Source: Aplysia californica (Eukaryota > Mollusca > Gastropoda > Aplysiida > Aplysiidae). From it: a stretch of 64,000 bases of DNA. The stretch spans positions 139,050 to 203,049 of the forward strand of contig NW_004797909.1 of NCBI RefSeq assembly GCF_000002075.1, in the 5' to 3' direction. The notes beneath the pieces were generated by a model that saw nothing but the letters and a program-made list of their open reading frames with translations, was not told the DNA's origin and searched no databases. Both the position numbers and the translations under genes were made by a program. Shown piece after piece: positions 35,701 through 49,465 of this stretch. How positions within the stretch are numbered: position 1 is the first letter of the stretch; each line of letters begins with the position of its first letter.

Positions 35701-38700
35701 GTTATCATCCATCACGTACCATACATCTACAGAAAATAGTGAAAGACACTGCTACTTAATAGGCTATCTAATTTGTTCTTTTCCTCCATCAGTCGGTTAA
35801 TTATAATTTTGCATCAATTTCCCTTTTTACTTTCGATTTGATATTTAACACAATTTAAAAAACAAAGTATATATTAAACAATGTTCAAGAAATTATTACC
35901 AAAAAAAATGCTTTGATAAAAATTCCTTTAAAAAAAAATCCCAAACCCATAAACAAAATAAATTTGCTTAATCTCGCTTGCACAAGACTCAAAAGTTAAG
36001 CAAAGGCTACCGACCTGGTACAAATCTGTTGAAAAATGCCCAGGTCCAGGATACACTTCTCCATCTGCTGTTTGTCTCCCATCTGACTGACCAGCCATGG
36101 GAGCTCGTCCACAACACGCATGGGGACCTGACCAGGGCTGGAACAACAAAACAAAACACAAGAAAGCATTACAGTACCACTTACTGTTACAGAACAGCGG
36201 ACAGCCTAAAATAGATGGGTATTAATTTCATTGAAAGCAAAGCAAATGAATAAGCTTCCGGATGATACCAATATAATGTCTCATGCCCAAGAATTGGCAA
36301 GCACCTGATTCCGCTGCATCGAGACACACATACTCAACTACAGCATACTATATTGTACAGATTTAATAAAAGATGAATAGGTACCTCATGTGCTGTTGAA
36401 AGTAGCCAATGAGAGACGCTCTGACGTCTCTGAGCCGAGTCTCCTGTCCCTTGAAGCAGAACTCGTAGACAGCCTCCTGGGCCTGAAGCACACGCATAAG
36501 ATATTTTATATAAGATTATGAAGAAAATATTCCAGTAGCTGACATTATTAGATTATAATATCTTACTCCCAGCATTTCAATATGAACCCCCCGAGAACAC
36601 ATTTGGACTACTACAACAAACATTGTGATAATTAATCATGTTCAATTTTAATTTTTGTATAAAGTTGACATCTCTCGAAAAAAACCCCGAACAAGCTAAT
36701 TTTGAAGGTAAATGAGATACTGTGAGATTTACAGGGTCCTTATTTTGTTGGAACGGAAAAAAATAACAGGTCAGTCTAAAGGACAGACGGACAGAAGACA
36801 CAGTAACAAGGATTAAAGCGGGGCTGCCATCCCATTTCAATGGTTTTTAGTAATGACCATGAAGAAAATTAGTAATTTCCCATAAAAATTAGTAATAGTG
36901 CTATCATTTTCAAATTTGAAGTGTTTCAAATTACTATATTTCAACAAACAAAAATATGTCTTAATTACGGAAAAAGGGGGAAGCAAGCGGGGTGAAGGCA
37001 CACTGACTCACGCCGCGTATCGGCCGATCAATAAAATCTATTTTTAGACCGCTTGGGTCTCAGCAGCGTGGCAGCGATGTTTCTACTTCTATGCTTCTAC
37101 TCGTGTACGGTATTATTGTGGGCAAGGCGGACTCGCGCGAAGTGGACCAGCTGTTCCTTTTTTTAGGGGGGCGGGGGTTGATTTTTGAGATTGGCTGTTT
37201 TCAGACTATTGGCGGACGATTTACAGGTCTGCACTCAGACTTGTAAAAATTGTAATAAATCGCCTTACGATCGGAATTTCGTAGAGAGGCTAAAAAATCG
37301 TAATGATTTCGAAAAAATAGGAATGGTCGGCAGCCCTGTTAAGGCTGCCTGTCCGATACCATAAAGATCAGGCAAATAGAGTGGTACAGTCCATGCCGGC
37401 TTTAAGACGAAGCGTGCTTAAGTGCGAAGTAGACATAATCCAGAGATTTTCATGTAGAAAATTCCCCGTGCTATTACCCTTTGTTTGTAAGTAGGCCTAT
37501 AGCGGTCCCGCAAAAGTGTGCACTGTTATTTAGACACCCGCCATGGTAGTTTTTGTTCGCTTGTTTGTTTTTGTTTTGTGGTCGAATGGGAAATGAAAAC
37601 TTAATTTAGACGGCCAGTCACGATACAGCACACTAGGCCTACTTTAACACACTGCCTGTGTGTACCACTGCCCGCTGTGCCACTCATACATGTACCACCG
37701 CCTTCATCCCACCTCGCACGTGATACACAATCAGGATTGATGGATAGCGAGGGTCAAAGGTGAAATCGTAGCCAGCCTCCCTTTCTCGTCACCCCGACTC
37801 TTTGTATTTTTTTTTTGGTCGTGTGTAGCTTTGCCCTAGGCCAAGGCTAGATCCTATGTCCGCGCGCACGGCTGTGTGCTTCTCTCTGCCTTCCTCTCCG
37901 CCCGCGTGAGTGTGTGTGTCCATCACTTGCGTTCTTTGTGTTTCTCTTGACACACTCCACTGCTGCGGTGTAAACTGTGTTCGAACTTCGATGGGTCATC
38001 ATGAAAATATTGACTGTCTTGTAAATGAAGCGTGCTTGAAGCTGAAGTTACCGTGCTTATAGGTGTGTAATTTATATAGCAAAAATTCGGTAAGAGCCGT
38101 TTAGCGTGCTAGAGTCCGAAACGTGCTTAAGGCCGGCGTGCTTAAAGCCGGCACGGACTGTACTGAACCAGCAGGAGAAATTTGACAGAGGCTGTTCATG
38201 AGATCCTTGACTATATACAATATTGTCAGTTTTTCTGCAGGTGATGACGACAAAATAGCTTTTGGTGATAAAAAAGCTGACAAAAAATAGCTTTTAGACT
38301 GGTGGTCTCTACAGATGTGTGCTTAGGAAAAAACAATAACCCTGTTAAAAAACAAAGCTTTGTACGGCAGCGACCACCAACGGTGAGCTTGTCTGTATGA
38401 ATCTGTCACTTTGATGTTTCCTTTGCATAGATGATTTAAATGATATACGTTGGACTCATTTGTACATGCCATAATAAGGCATAATTTTTTATAAAGGAAA
38501 AACAAACTAGGAGGGCCTTCATTTATTATTATTATCATATTACTGATAAGCCAAAAGTACACTGAGTTATAAACCAATTCTTGACACCTGCAGCAAGACT
38601 GTTTCAGAAAATAAATGTGGGTGGTTGGTAGGTGCTCTGGTATAGTTTGCTCCTTCTTTCTTCTAAATCAACTATCGTCGTAATCTCTCCTTTTCTTTGT

Positions 38701-41700
38701 ACACTGCTCTCTAAAAATACCTCAAATCTTTGGCACTTATACGACCTAATCGTGTTGCAAGTGGCATAAAACACTTACCTAAACGAACTTCCCATTTGAG
38801 AAAAAAATGAGAAATTCAATGTCACGACAGAAATGTCTCACCTGTGCATGAGCAAAGACCAGAAGTCCGAGCTGGTACCTCACCAACAAGTGATGTGTCA
38901 GGAACTCGCTCAAGGCACACAACTCTGGCCAGCCCAGTCCTGGGATAAGAGCCAGTAATTCTGACTCCAACATTCCACAGCGGCTAGCGTAGATGTACTG
39001 CAAAATCTGGGACCAAGGAATAATAAACATTGACTAAAGCAGCTCATCCAAGAAAAACAAAAAAGTAACAACAATTAAAAACAAGAACAGTAACGACAGC
39101 TGAACTGACATAACAGTAAAATATTGATAAAAGTTCTAGTTACAAGAATTATAATAAAAATTTCAGATATGACACAGCAGGGTAGTGGAAGGATATTGCT
39201 GACTGGCCCCTATTCCCTTCCTATCTGTCATTTTTATTAATTTTAGTCTACATTGATTTCTTTATTTATACCTATTAACTGTTAAGACAAACCAACCACC
39301 CCTCGGTCACCAGTGCTCATTACAACACAACTCAGACAACCACATTCCCTTCCTGTGTCACACTATGAGTCGTTTTAATTCATTTCTGTCTACACTGACT
39401 TCTTTATTTATCCTTATTAACTGCAAAAACAAGCCAAACACCCCCCCCCCCTCCCCTCCTCAGTCACCAATGCTCATCACAACACCACTCTGACCACCAC
39501 TTGACTGACCTGTCGGGCGAAACCATAGACTTCCTGGCCCAAGCAATCAGAGGAACAGGTCAAGAGTGAGCAGTAAAGGTCAAAACTGTCACCACAGGAG
39601 AGTAGAGATGATACGTGTCCATCCACAGTAGCCGAGTCAGCTCTGCCTAGGCTGTTGAATAAGAAAAAAAAAGAAAGAAAACCCCCAACTCTATATGTTT
39701 GTCAGGAGAGAGTTACAATAAACATACATTACTTCACTCTGGCTTGTGTGGCGCAGTCCATTCTCAACTTGATTAAAATGTAAAGAATAGAGATTCGAAT
39801 CTATAACCAGCAGGAAAAAAAAATGTCATACATCAAAAACAGGGACAGAATTACTTGGGACAGGCAGGTGCCTCACCTAAAAGAACCTAAATAACTCATG
39901 AAACCAGAAACACAGTTGAAATAAGACAAAATCAACACACTTTTACTACTTGATCTGATGTGATTAAAGCTGACTTTGTGGATTAGAAACTAACCTGGCT
40001 ATATGCCTGGCTATAAGGGACACATAGAGGGGGCAGCACGTTGCTGGTGTGCGGCACTGGGCGAGGATTCGTCGCTCCGTCTCCGGTGCCATACTTGCGC
40101 CGAGAGAAGACAACTCTGCCCACAACAACTCCTTCACGTGCTTGCTGCTGCACGGCTCCATGTGTAAAGTCGGCCACGACCTGATCGACACCAAACGAGA
40201 AGACAAGATACAGCCTACAGCATACACACACTTTTTTTGACACTTTACATGAACTATGTATGTTCTGTCAAAGATTGTTCAAGACAGCCAACTATTGTAG
40301 AGACAACAAATGTACATTTTAGACAGGCGGACGTCATGGAAAGTGTCATTATAATACAAAATGTAGAATAATGTAAAAATAATGAAAGGAGGGATGTGGG
40401 AAGTTGTCATTTGTAAGGGTGTTTGTCTTGCACAGGTGGTTGTTACAGCAGGGAAATATACCCCTAAACATTTACTAAAAAGTACCCAAGTGTTAAACTG
40501 GTCCACACAGAAATTGAATTTCATTTTCATTTTCTAATACTTCAAGTGAGAATATCACACAGTCAACTAGCTTGCACCCTGTCAGTCATAACCACTTGAG
40601 TCTCAACTACTCAGCTGACTACCCACTAGAACTGAAATTAATATGTGACGAGGGAAAAAAGGCGAAGAAAGAGAGACAACATTCTTAAGTCCCTGTCCCA
40701 CAGTGACAGAAAGCTCAGGGTGAACTGTGCATACTTTACCACTTAAAGTAACACCCCCCCCTCCTGCTCAGCGGCGCCTGAAGTTGCTTCCTAGGGGAAA
40801 AAGGCACCTGACACAAATTTTCCCATTTTGACTGTTCTATAAGAGACAGATGTTTAATTCCTCTTAAATAAACATACAAGGGGCATCAAACCTCTACAAT
40901 ATTGCCCATTTTATCCCCCCCCCCCCCCCCCCATCGACATTTTGAACTGATTGACCAAGTTCAAAACATCCAGGGTCACTGTAGGGGTCCCAGTGGGGGC
41001 TGGTGCAGTCATTCAAGAAAGGAGACAGCTGGCTGTGATCGTTATGAGGTACAAAAACATGGGGTTTAAACTTTACTTTTACCACATTATCTGTGGCACA
41101 GAGTGATGTTTTAAAGCAGAACGAAAGAGAAAGAAATGTTTGAATATGTTCACCTCCAAGCCTGAGGACAAGAGTCTTCATTCACTGACACAATGACCCG
41201 AGCATCCACGGGTAGTGGGTCCAGTAGCCACTTGAGATGAACGTCAGCTTGCTGTGGGTACAACAAAATTGTGAGGACAGACTTCAGAACAAAGGAGTCT
41301 ATAACCTGTGATTGGGAACGTCTGCGATAATACAGATTTTTTAGAGTATCTGACCAAAGGAATGAATGATGAACCATGATTGCCTATGTGTGTCGGTGAT
41401 CTGGCACTTGATGATGATAATAACCTCCTTTAATATGAGAACAAACTATGAAATAAAGAAATCTATAACCTCAAGTAATGATGCATTCCCAATATCTAAT
41501 GTTAGTGTACAACTCTCCGTTTCTGTTGTCATAGACTATGCTATTTAGACATTATTACAGCATTAACAGGACTCTCCTGATTTTTTGTTGTTTGGTTGTT
41601 TGATTGTTGGTTGTTTTTTTGTGTTGTTTTTTTTCGGGGGGGGGGGTGTACACTTACATTAGATGTTGAGAGTGCATCATTACTTGTGGTTATAGACTTC

Positions 41701-44700
41701 CATAGCTTGTTCTCAATAAATGAGGTTGCCATCATCATCAAGTGCCATCACTATATACAAAAGGTTACAATGTTGAATGCCAGTCCATGAAAATTAAGTC
41801 TTATGCTATATTTCAAAATAATATTGATGAGGCAACACATAATTCCACGCTTGGCCAATAATATCAAAGAGCCTACACCCTAAAATATCAATAGAGTAGC
41901 TACATGTATGAATGTTTGTCTTACACTGATCTGCAACAATAGAGGCATTAAGTCTATACTCAAATGACAACAGAAGGAATGACTTAAGTCAAAGTCACAG
42001 TCAAAATGGCAGTTAAGTCCTTTGGAAGTCTTCCACAATTACAAAATGTAATTATATAGAAGAAAAAGAAACAGTATCCTTCAAATCGGTTAGGTTAGTA
42101 AGACATTACATTGTTGCAAGACAAACAGTAGCAAACCTGAAATCTATCAACAGAGTCCAGCACCACCAACACTCCCCCTGGGCTGCGAGCAGAAATTTTC
42201 TCTAACCACCGGGGAAACTCCTCCACCAAACGAACAGGGTCACAGGTCAAGGACACTGTGGTTGACACTTGCTGCATCAACTGAGTTGAGTAACAGATAG
42301 ATTACAGTAAGAATTGAGTGAGCTTCAATTCATATCCACTTGTCACTAAATGTATTTTAAATAGGAGGCAACACTCTGACATAAACTATAATCAAGAGAC
42401 AGGCGATCCAAACATTTCAAGTCCATCTTCAATATTCAACGAAGCAATAAGGAAACTTTCTCTTGGGATAAATAAACTCGACCTAAATAAGAAAGATGTC
42501 TATGCACTTTTTTGCAACAAAAATGTGTGTGTGCATCATAATTTTTTTCTACATCACTATTTAGTGCAGAAGGCAGAATTAGAATCCCTGAAGGGCACAT
42601 ATACAACAAACATGAAAAACAATAATATTTGTGTCCATTATCCTATTTTATTTATTTACAATATGATACAGAAGTGATCAAATAAGAGTCTATACTTTAT
42701 TAACATGCCTCAACATGGTTTGTGAGTCAAAAGTCTTACTAAAATCGGGACACAAGCTAACTATTTTAAGACCCCAGTAGCACATGGCTGCCAGCCAGGC
42801 AAAGGATTATTCTGTGATCTTTATAGATAAAACAGTAGTATGCAGTAGTATGCGTAAAAATCAACAACACTGTGAAGAGAAGATCTTACACTCAGTTATC
42901 CCCTGAGCTCTTGCAGACATGAGAGGAAAAAGAATTAGACCCCAAGCCATACATACACACACACACACACACACACAAATGCACACACCATAGACACATC
43001 AGTACACACCTGGGCAGTGAGCCTGCGTATCATGAGGATTGGGTCAGCACTGACCGAGTTCTGAGAGCCTACGAAATGATAGAGAAGTAAACTGCTGGCA
43101 CTTCGCTCTTCCTGCAGCTGTAGCCTGGGACGGTGGACAAGGGTTTTCGAGTAAACATTTTGTACAAAAGTAAAAGCATGGGTGTGTACGCACAGACAAA
43201 TCTGTTCAATACGACCACCCAGAGTCAAGAAGGAATGTGGCGTTCTTCGACAGGTGGTTCTCTTGGATAGTGTCATTAAAATATAGAAAAAGTGCAAGGA
43301 ACAGAGTGGGAAGTGATCGTTCATACAGCTGATTGTCTTGGACAGGTGGTGGTCGGGGCAGGTTTGAATGTACGAGCAGTTATATTTATAGGTGTGAGAG
43401 TTCTATACGCACAAGCAAGTATAGAAGTTTGTACAGGTATTTGCAAATGTGTGTGTGTGTGAGTGCATGTGTGTATGTGTGTGTGTATGTGCATGGGCGT
43501 GTATTATGTGTATGGGTATGGAAATATACCTGAGAGAAATGCTATTTAGACAAGTGAGAGACATATGAGAGGGGAAGTGAAGAAGAATGAAAAAGTTGGT
43601 GGCCATATAAGAGAGAATGAGAGGGGTGGGAAGTTAGAGGTGGAACCAAAAGGCAAACAGAAAATGAGAGAGGAACTGAGACGAAAGACTGAGTTTTGTG
43701 TATGACAATGTATGACTAGTCACATTTCAAAAAAGGTAGTGCAACAATGTCCATTTAGATATCAGTCTTCTTCTTCTTCTCGATCGCATCACACTTGAAG
43801 TCCGGTATCTGTCATAAATTGGGCCTTCCTGCTCAGTTCATCTGGCAGCCCGTATATCAGTGATTTGTTACACCTCCTCCTCATTGCAGGAGATCAATAC
43901 AGTTTTTAGAAGCACATGAAAATGAAAACAGATGTTGATTAATTTGCATCTAAAACATAGACGTATAACTGCAGCATATTTTTTTTTAAAGCTTCATCCC
44001 CTTGCGCCATAACACTGAGGAGCCGTTCTGTAGTACTTTTGACTTGAAGAAAAGGCTGCTATGTGTTACTTTGAAAGTTGGACAGCAAGCAAAGAGGCCT
44101 CTAACACAGCAATGAATAATAAACAGAGAAATTATCAGGTAGACTGATCTACTCTCACCAATCTTTAAAGGTTACCGTAAGTACTTAGCTAGCTGGATTG
44201 GGTGGTGGTTTGGGGGAAGGGGGGGGGGGAGAAGAGAAGATGGTGGAGAGTGAGGAAAGACACGGGAGCATAAGAGTGTGGTGGTGAATGGGGGGGGGGA
44301 AGAACAATGACATGACTCTCTCGACATACCATTTTGCCAGGAGTAATGATTTGCCACTACCAGGACTGCCCATAACCAACAGGGGAGGCAAAGGGCCAGC
44401 AGCAGAGACCTGTGTGTTTAAGTGCTCATAGTACTGAAAAACGAGATGAAAACACAGCATAAAATTAATCATACAGTATAGGGGAAAGGTTAGGTACCTA
44501 TGCATAATTCTAACATCATCAAAAAAAAGTATCACATCAGATGACAGCTTCAGAAACAAACTAAAGGACAGAGAAAGGCACATGACTTACAGACAAACTC
44601 AACATATAGACAGAAAAACACATAATGAGATACAGACAAACAAAAAAGGGCACATAGTGCCATTCCAGAAAGACAAAAACACAAGTACAAACACATGCAC

Positions 44701-47700
44701 CATCATAAAGACAACAGAAATACCTCTTGAGAGAAGAAAAAAATAGACGTGAAAGACATAATATTGACATGCCTTTATTTTTTTCTCTTCTTCCTCAGTC
44801 TTCCTTCTTTTTTTTTTTACTAGGATCAGACAAGAGTTTATTCAGTTCTTTTTTTTTACCAGTTACTCAGTTTTTTTTCCTGCAACAGATTTTCTAACAC
44901 TGGAAATATACACAATGGACCTCTGTATTTTTCATTCTTATCCCAGAAGACTGGGTATTTGACCCCACCCTACCAATGACATAATGGGAGAAAAGAATGT
45001 GACCAAACCCCCCCCCCCCCCCCCTCGTACTTCCTTTTTTTCCCCTTCAATATTAAGTTATCTCCTCTTTCTTTTCTTTTTATGCTACTGTCTATTAATC
45101 CTCTAATCTTCAGCACTTATATGACCTTTTTGAGTAGGAAGTGCCGTAAAAACCTTACTAAAACTACGACTTCATTATCTACCTTCGTCTGGTTGTACAC
45201 ACTCACCTTCTCAAATCCCATCTCGCAGGACGATGTGACCGCCGTGTGTAACAGATCCAGCTGCTCCATGTCCCTTTGCTGGTCGGCCCAGCCGCTGGGG
45301 CTGTCACACACCATCACCTGGTCACTGCTCTTCTTGCCCACGCCAAGCTCCTGTGGGAGACACAACAGGCTCGTTTCACCGTTCTGGTTTATTCTTTTTG
45401 TCAACAACCAGCAATACAGCGATTGATTGCACCTTCCTTCCACATTGGACAATACAAGAGGAAGGAAAAAGTAAAAGGTAAGAAAGCCAACAATGGCCGC
45501 TCATTTGTTCAACACCCCTGAGCACAGAGCAGCTTTCAATCCAGGGTTCACAATCATTTGTGCTTTATGGAAGTGAAAATAAATTTTGATGATTGAAGCC
45601 ATTTGTACAAAAATTGTAACTTTAGAAGTTTTATATGCCCCCATTAACAATATTTAGATCATTTTAGAGGCTTGTTGTTTCAACTGAATATCCTGGCCAA
45701 TCTGGGCTAAGAGGGATTCAAATACCAGGAGAAAGACAGAGATTCTTGATAAAAATATTCCCAACACAAAAATCAAACTAAGATCTCCTGCATGCCATGG
45801 TGAAGCGCCTAGATACTACAACATAGATGTCAGAAAGCCAGATCTGACACACTGTCCTCACTAAAACGAAAACAATACTTCAGCTCAAAATTGGAGATCT
45901 ATTTTTATCATAGACAAGCCTTTCATTGAGGACATCCTAAAGAGAAGTGAGGTGTGCACCCAGCCAGTAACAGCCAGGTAACACTCTGGCACTGTATTTT
46001 CTACCTTGTTTTGGACTGGACCAACCCAAACACTGGTATTTTTTTTCCTGCTGGATTTAAGGAGGTTCAACAGGAAAAAGGTAAATGCTCAGTCCTCTTC
46101 TTCTTTCTTATTTGTATTTCTTCTCCACACCCACAACCCACTCATTGCCTCATAAAACAATACTTAAGTGCACACCAAAGTGCATAAAGTTAAACATACA
46201 AAAACAAGACTATCATATGATATCATAATATAATCTTTTCCAACAAGACATAATGTTTATTTCACAATTTTCCAGTCGTTTTTAATAGCCCCGTTTGAAG
46301 TAGGATGATAAAAAATTATCCACCCCCAAGTAAAACTATAAAAGGTGAAATTCTGTTCAGAGTAAGTGTGGTGAGTTTAAGCATGGCTGGAGAAAGACAA
46401 CTGTGACAAGAACAGGCGAAACACAATGATATAACAAGAGATTGCTTTAGAAAAAAAACAAAATTACATCATTGATGTAGCATACAATGACAAGGCTCTT
46501 AAATTCCTGATTGTCTAATCCGAGACAGTCCCCGGAAATTTTGGGCAGTTTGCAAGCCTGCACGCAATGAAAAGACGGTACAACAACAAGGGTCGTCAAC
46601 AGCCTACCACTTTGAGTAGTCGTTCCAGTTCTCTTGTAGCTGCTTGGGCCATGCTGCCCAGAGCAGCAGAGGTGTGGATGATGTGAACTCGGGAATTCGC
46701 CACTTCACGCACCTTCCTCTTTAGCTCCTTCATCTCTTGACTAGATTTTGTTCTGCCAAAAAGCAAGAAAGGATCGGAATATAACAGTTGGGGGAGGGGA
46801 AAAATGGAGAGAAAACATGTTAAGGAGAAAGGGAGGGAAATGAGGGAGGGGGGAGGGTGTATGTGTGTAGAAATTGAGGGTCATTCATAATCACAAATAA
46901 TTCAGCCCACTTTAATCAACAGCTAGCAATGTCTTTTCTCTTCCATCAAAATACATGGATAAGCAACATCAATCACTAATAAAAGTCTCCATACAGTTCT
47001 CATAAACAGACAAAATTACTTATTTTCTCTTTCAACAACCTCAGATATACAGGCCATGAGAAAAAATCTTCTCCCCAATCAACAATTCAAAAAACACCCT
47101 CTACTTGCTAGTTTCAACAGAGATGAGCCTTCATCAGACTGTCAGTGGCACAACACAGCAAGAAAGTTAAAAGTGCAGGATAACAACATTGACCTTTGCT
47201 ATAGATGAGCCCAGATCCAAAGATAAGATAACTGAAATGCTTACCCTTTGCTATCTGATGTTTCTGACATTAGCACAATGGATGATTTGCTAGACATGTG
47301 ATCAAGGTGAGCTTGTTTCATCTCCATATGAGAGAACCTGAAATTATGATGCGAAAGTAAGAAATGAAAGTTTTTCTCAGCAAAGGAAGAATGATATCAT
47401 ATTCCACAACACAAAACACAAGTGAGACCACCCCTCTCTGTGTTTTCTCTCCTTTCACATTACTCTCATAGCCCCAATTCATCACAACTTATTTTCCATG
47501 TTCACACATTCCCAGTCCGTACTTCTTCTTCTCTCTTGATTTCCCAACTCTAGTTTTATACAGAAACGTTTTTCTGTATAAATCTTATTTTCTCACATTC
47601 CATGATTGCCATGGCAGTTTCAAAATAAAAAAGAGTTGGCCTCGTTATCTGAGAAAAATTCAAAAATTAATTCCTTCCCAAAACTGAAGCTACTCAAAAC

Positions 47701-49427
47701 TGGTATACATATAAAATTTAGAAAATGGCATGTGGCCTCTCAGGCAAGGCATGATTCTATGTTCTGTGCAGATAAAACAGTCCTGTATGTAAAAAGCAAT
47801 TGTACTGTGAGAAGAAGATGTTACAGTCAGTTGCTTCCTGAGCGCTAGCAGCCGTATGCTGAAAAAGAAGAAGAGTTTGTCTCTCTGCTTCTCTACATCT
47901 TCCCCAATCTTTTCAAAACACAACAAGAACTCTGCTTCTATTGCATTCTTCAGTATTTTTCCTCTTTTTTAAAGGCAGCAGGGGTTTTTCACAAAATCCC
48001 TGCATAATTCTGACAAACTGCAAATTAAAAAAGGCATGTGTATGGAAAACCAAAGGGAGTGAGACCTCTGCCTACTTACTTGTGTAGTGTGTTGCCCAAA
48101 AAGGCAACAAATATCACAGATAGGTCAACCTGTAGTTTACGAGCTCTAGACTCAAACTCCACATCCTGTAAAGACAAATCAGACCATTTATACACTGAAA
48201 ATAGTCAAAGAGTCAAAATAAGCTCATGCATGTCTCTTTACTTGAACTATGTTTATTTTGGCAAAAAATTATGTGTCTAAGTACTACAGTGGGTAAAACC
48301 CTCAAGAGTTTTGACTTAGCATTGGACAGTACAAGAAAGAAAAGAAGTCAGTTGCTTAGATAAGGCTGAAACATTACTCTCCTCTTCATCTACCTCACTT
48401 GCAACTGCTCAATTTACACACTGAATTACAAAATGATCAAAATAAAATTCATTCATCAGGTCCACAATATTAATATACTCTGCAATCACGTTATCCAGCA
48501 AAGAGGAAAAATCAAGTCTGTAAGCTGCATTTAATCAACGTTCACCGACACAACATTTTCATGCTTTCAAAACCAGGTGAAACAGAACAATGGAGAAAAA
48601 CCTACCCCTGAGTCAGCTTGCACTGTTTGACCGGGTAAATGAACAAGAGTGAGATCTCTTCCCTCGGAGCTACAAAGTTCGCACAGACGAGGCACATGGT
48701 CCTGGAAGGGAATTTTTTTCAAAGTCCAGATCACAAAAACTCTTGTTATATCCACATTTCTTTGAAGCCAAGAAAATCATAACATGTTCTGAACATCATG
48801 TATCGTCTGTCACAAACTTTTAATTTGCGTTATTTGTTATTCAACACATTATTTTACTGTCTAGATCTTGCAACCTTCATCTCTTTCAATTCAGTACACT
48901 ATATTGGCAAAATATGTTATTATATACAATAAAAATATCATCACCATAAAGTGCCAGATCTGACAACAGCAATGATGCTTCTCCATTCAGTTCCCCACTC
49001 TGATGCTCTCAAAAATATCACATTATCCTGATCATTTTTGCCTATCACCCATCTGTTCAGTTTTTCTAACAAAGTTTTTCAGGGTCTACCCACCTATAAT
49101 TTCTTCAGTTTTTATATCAAAACCTCTAAACGGGGTGCTCATATTTCAATATATTGATGGTGACAGGCAGGAATACTTTTTCTAAAGGGACAAACCTCCA
49201 TGAACTTGTCAAATTCTGCAGCAAGGTCTGGGGACACAGAGGCAAACACCCGTATGGTGTGACTGGCAAGGTGAGGCGGCACAGACGGGAACACCCGCCA
49301 TGCATTTACAGCAGTCAAGTTCCAATCCTCTTAAAGAACAAAACAAACAAAAGACAAGATTAGTACAAAGGTGTGTGAACCTCAACAACCAATGCAGATA
49401 TTCACAAACCAAGTAACTTTCAAAATA

Positions 49428-49465
<38 letters not shown>

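Noticed and set aside
39743-39808. tRNA-like segment (TGGCGCAGTCC ... GATTCGAATC)
   Set aside because: Acceptor and D-stem pairing fail and it lies within NPHP3 intron 15 in the opposite orientation. At best it is a SINE remnant.
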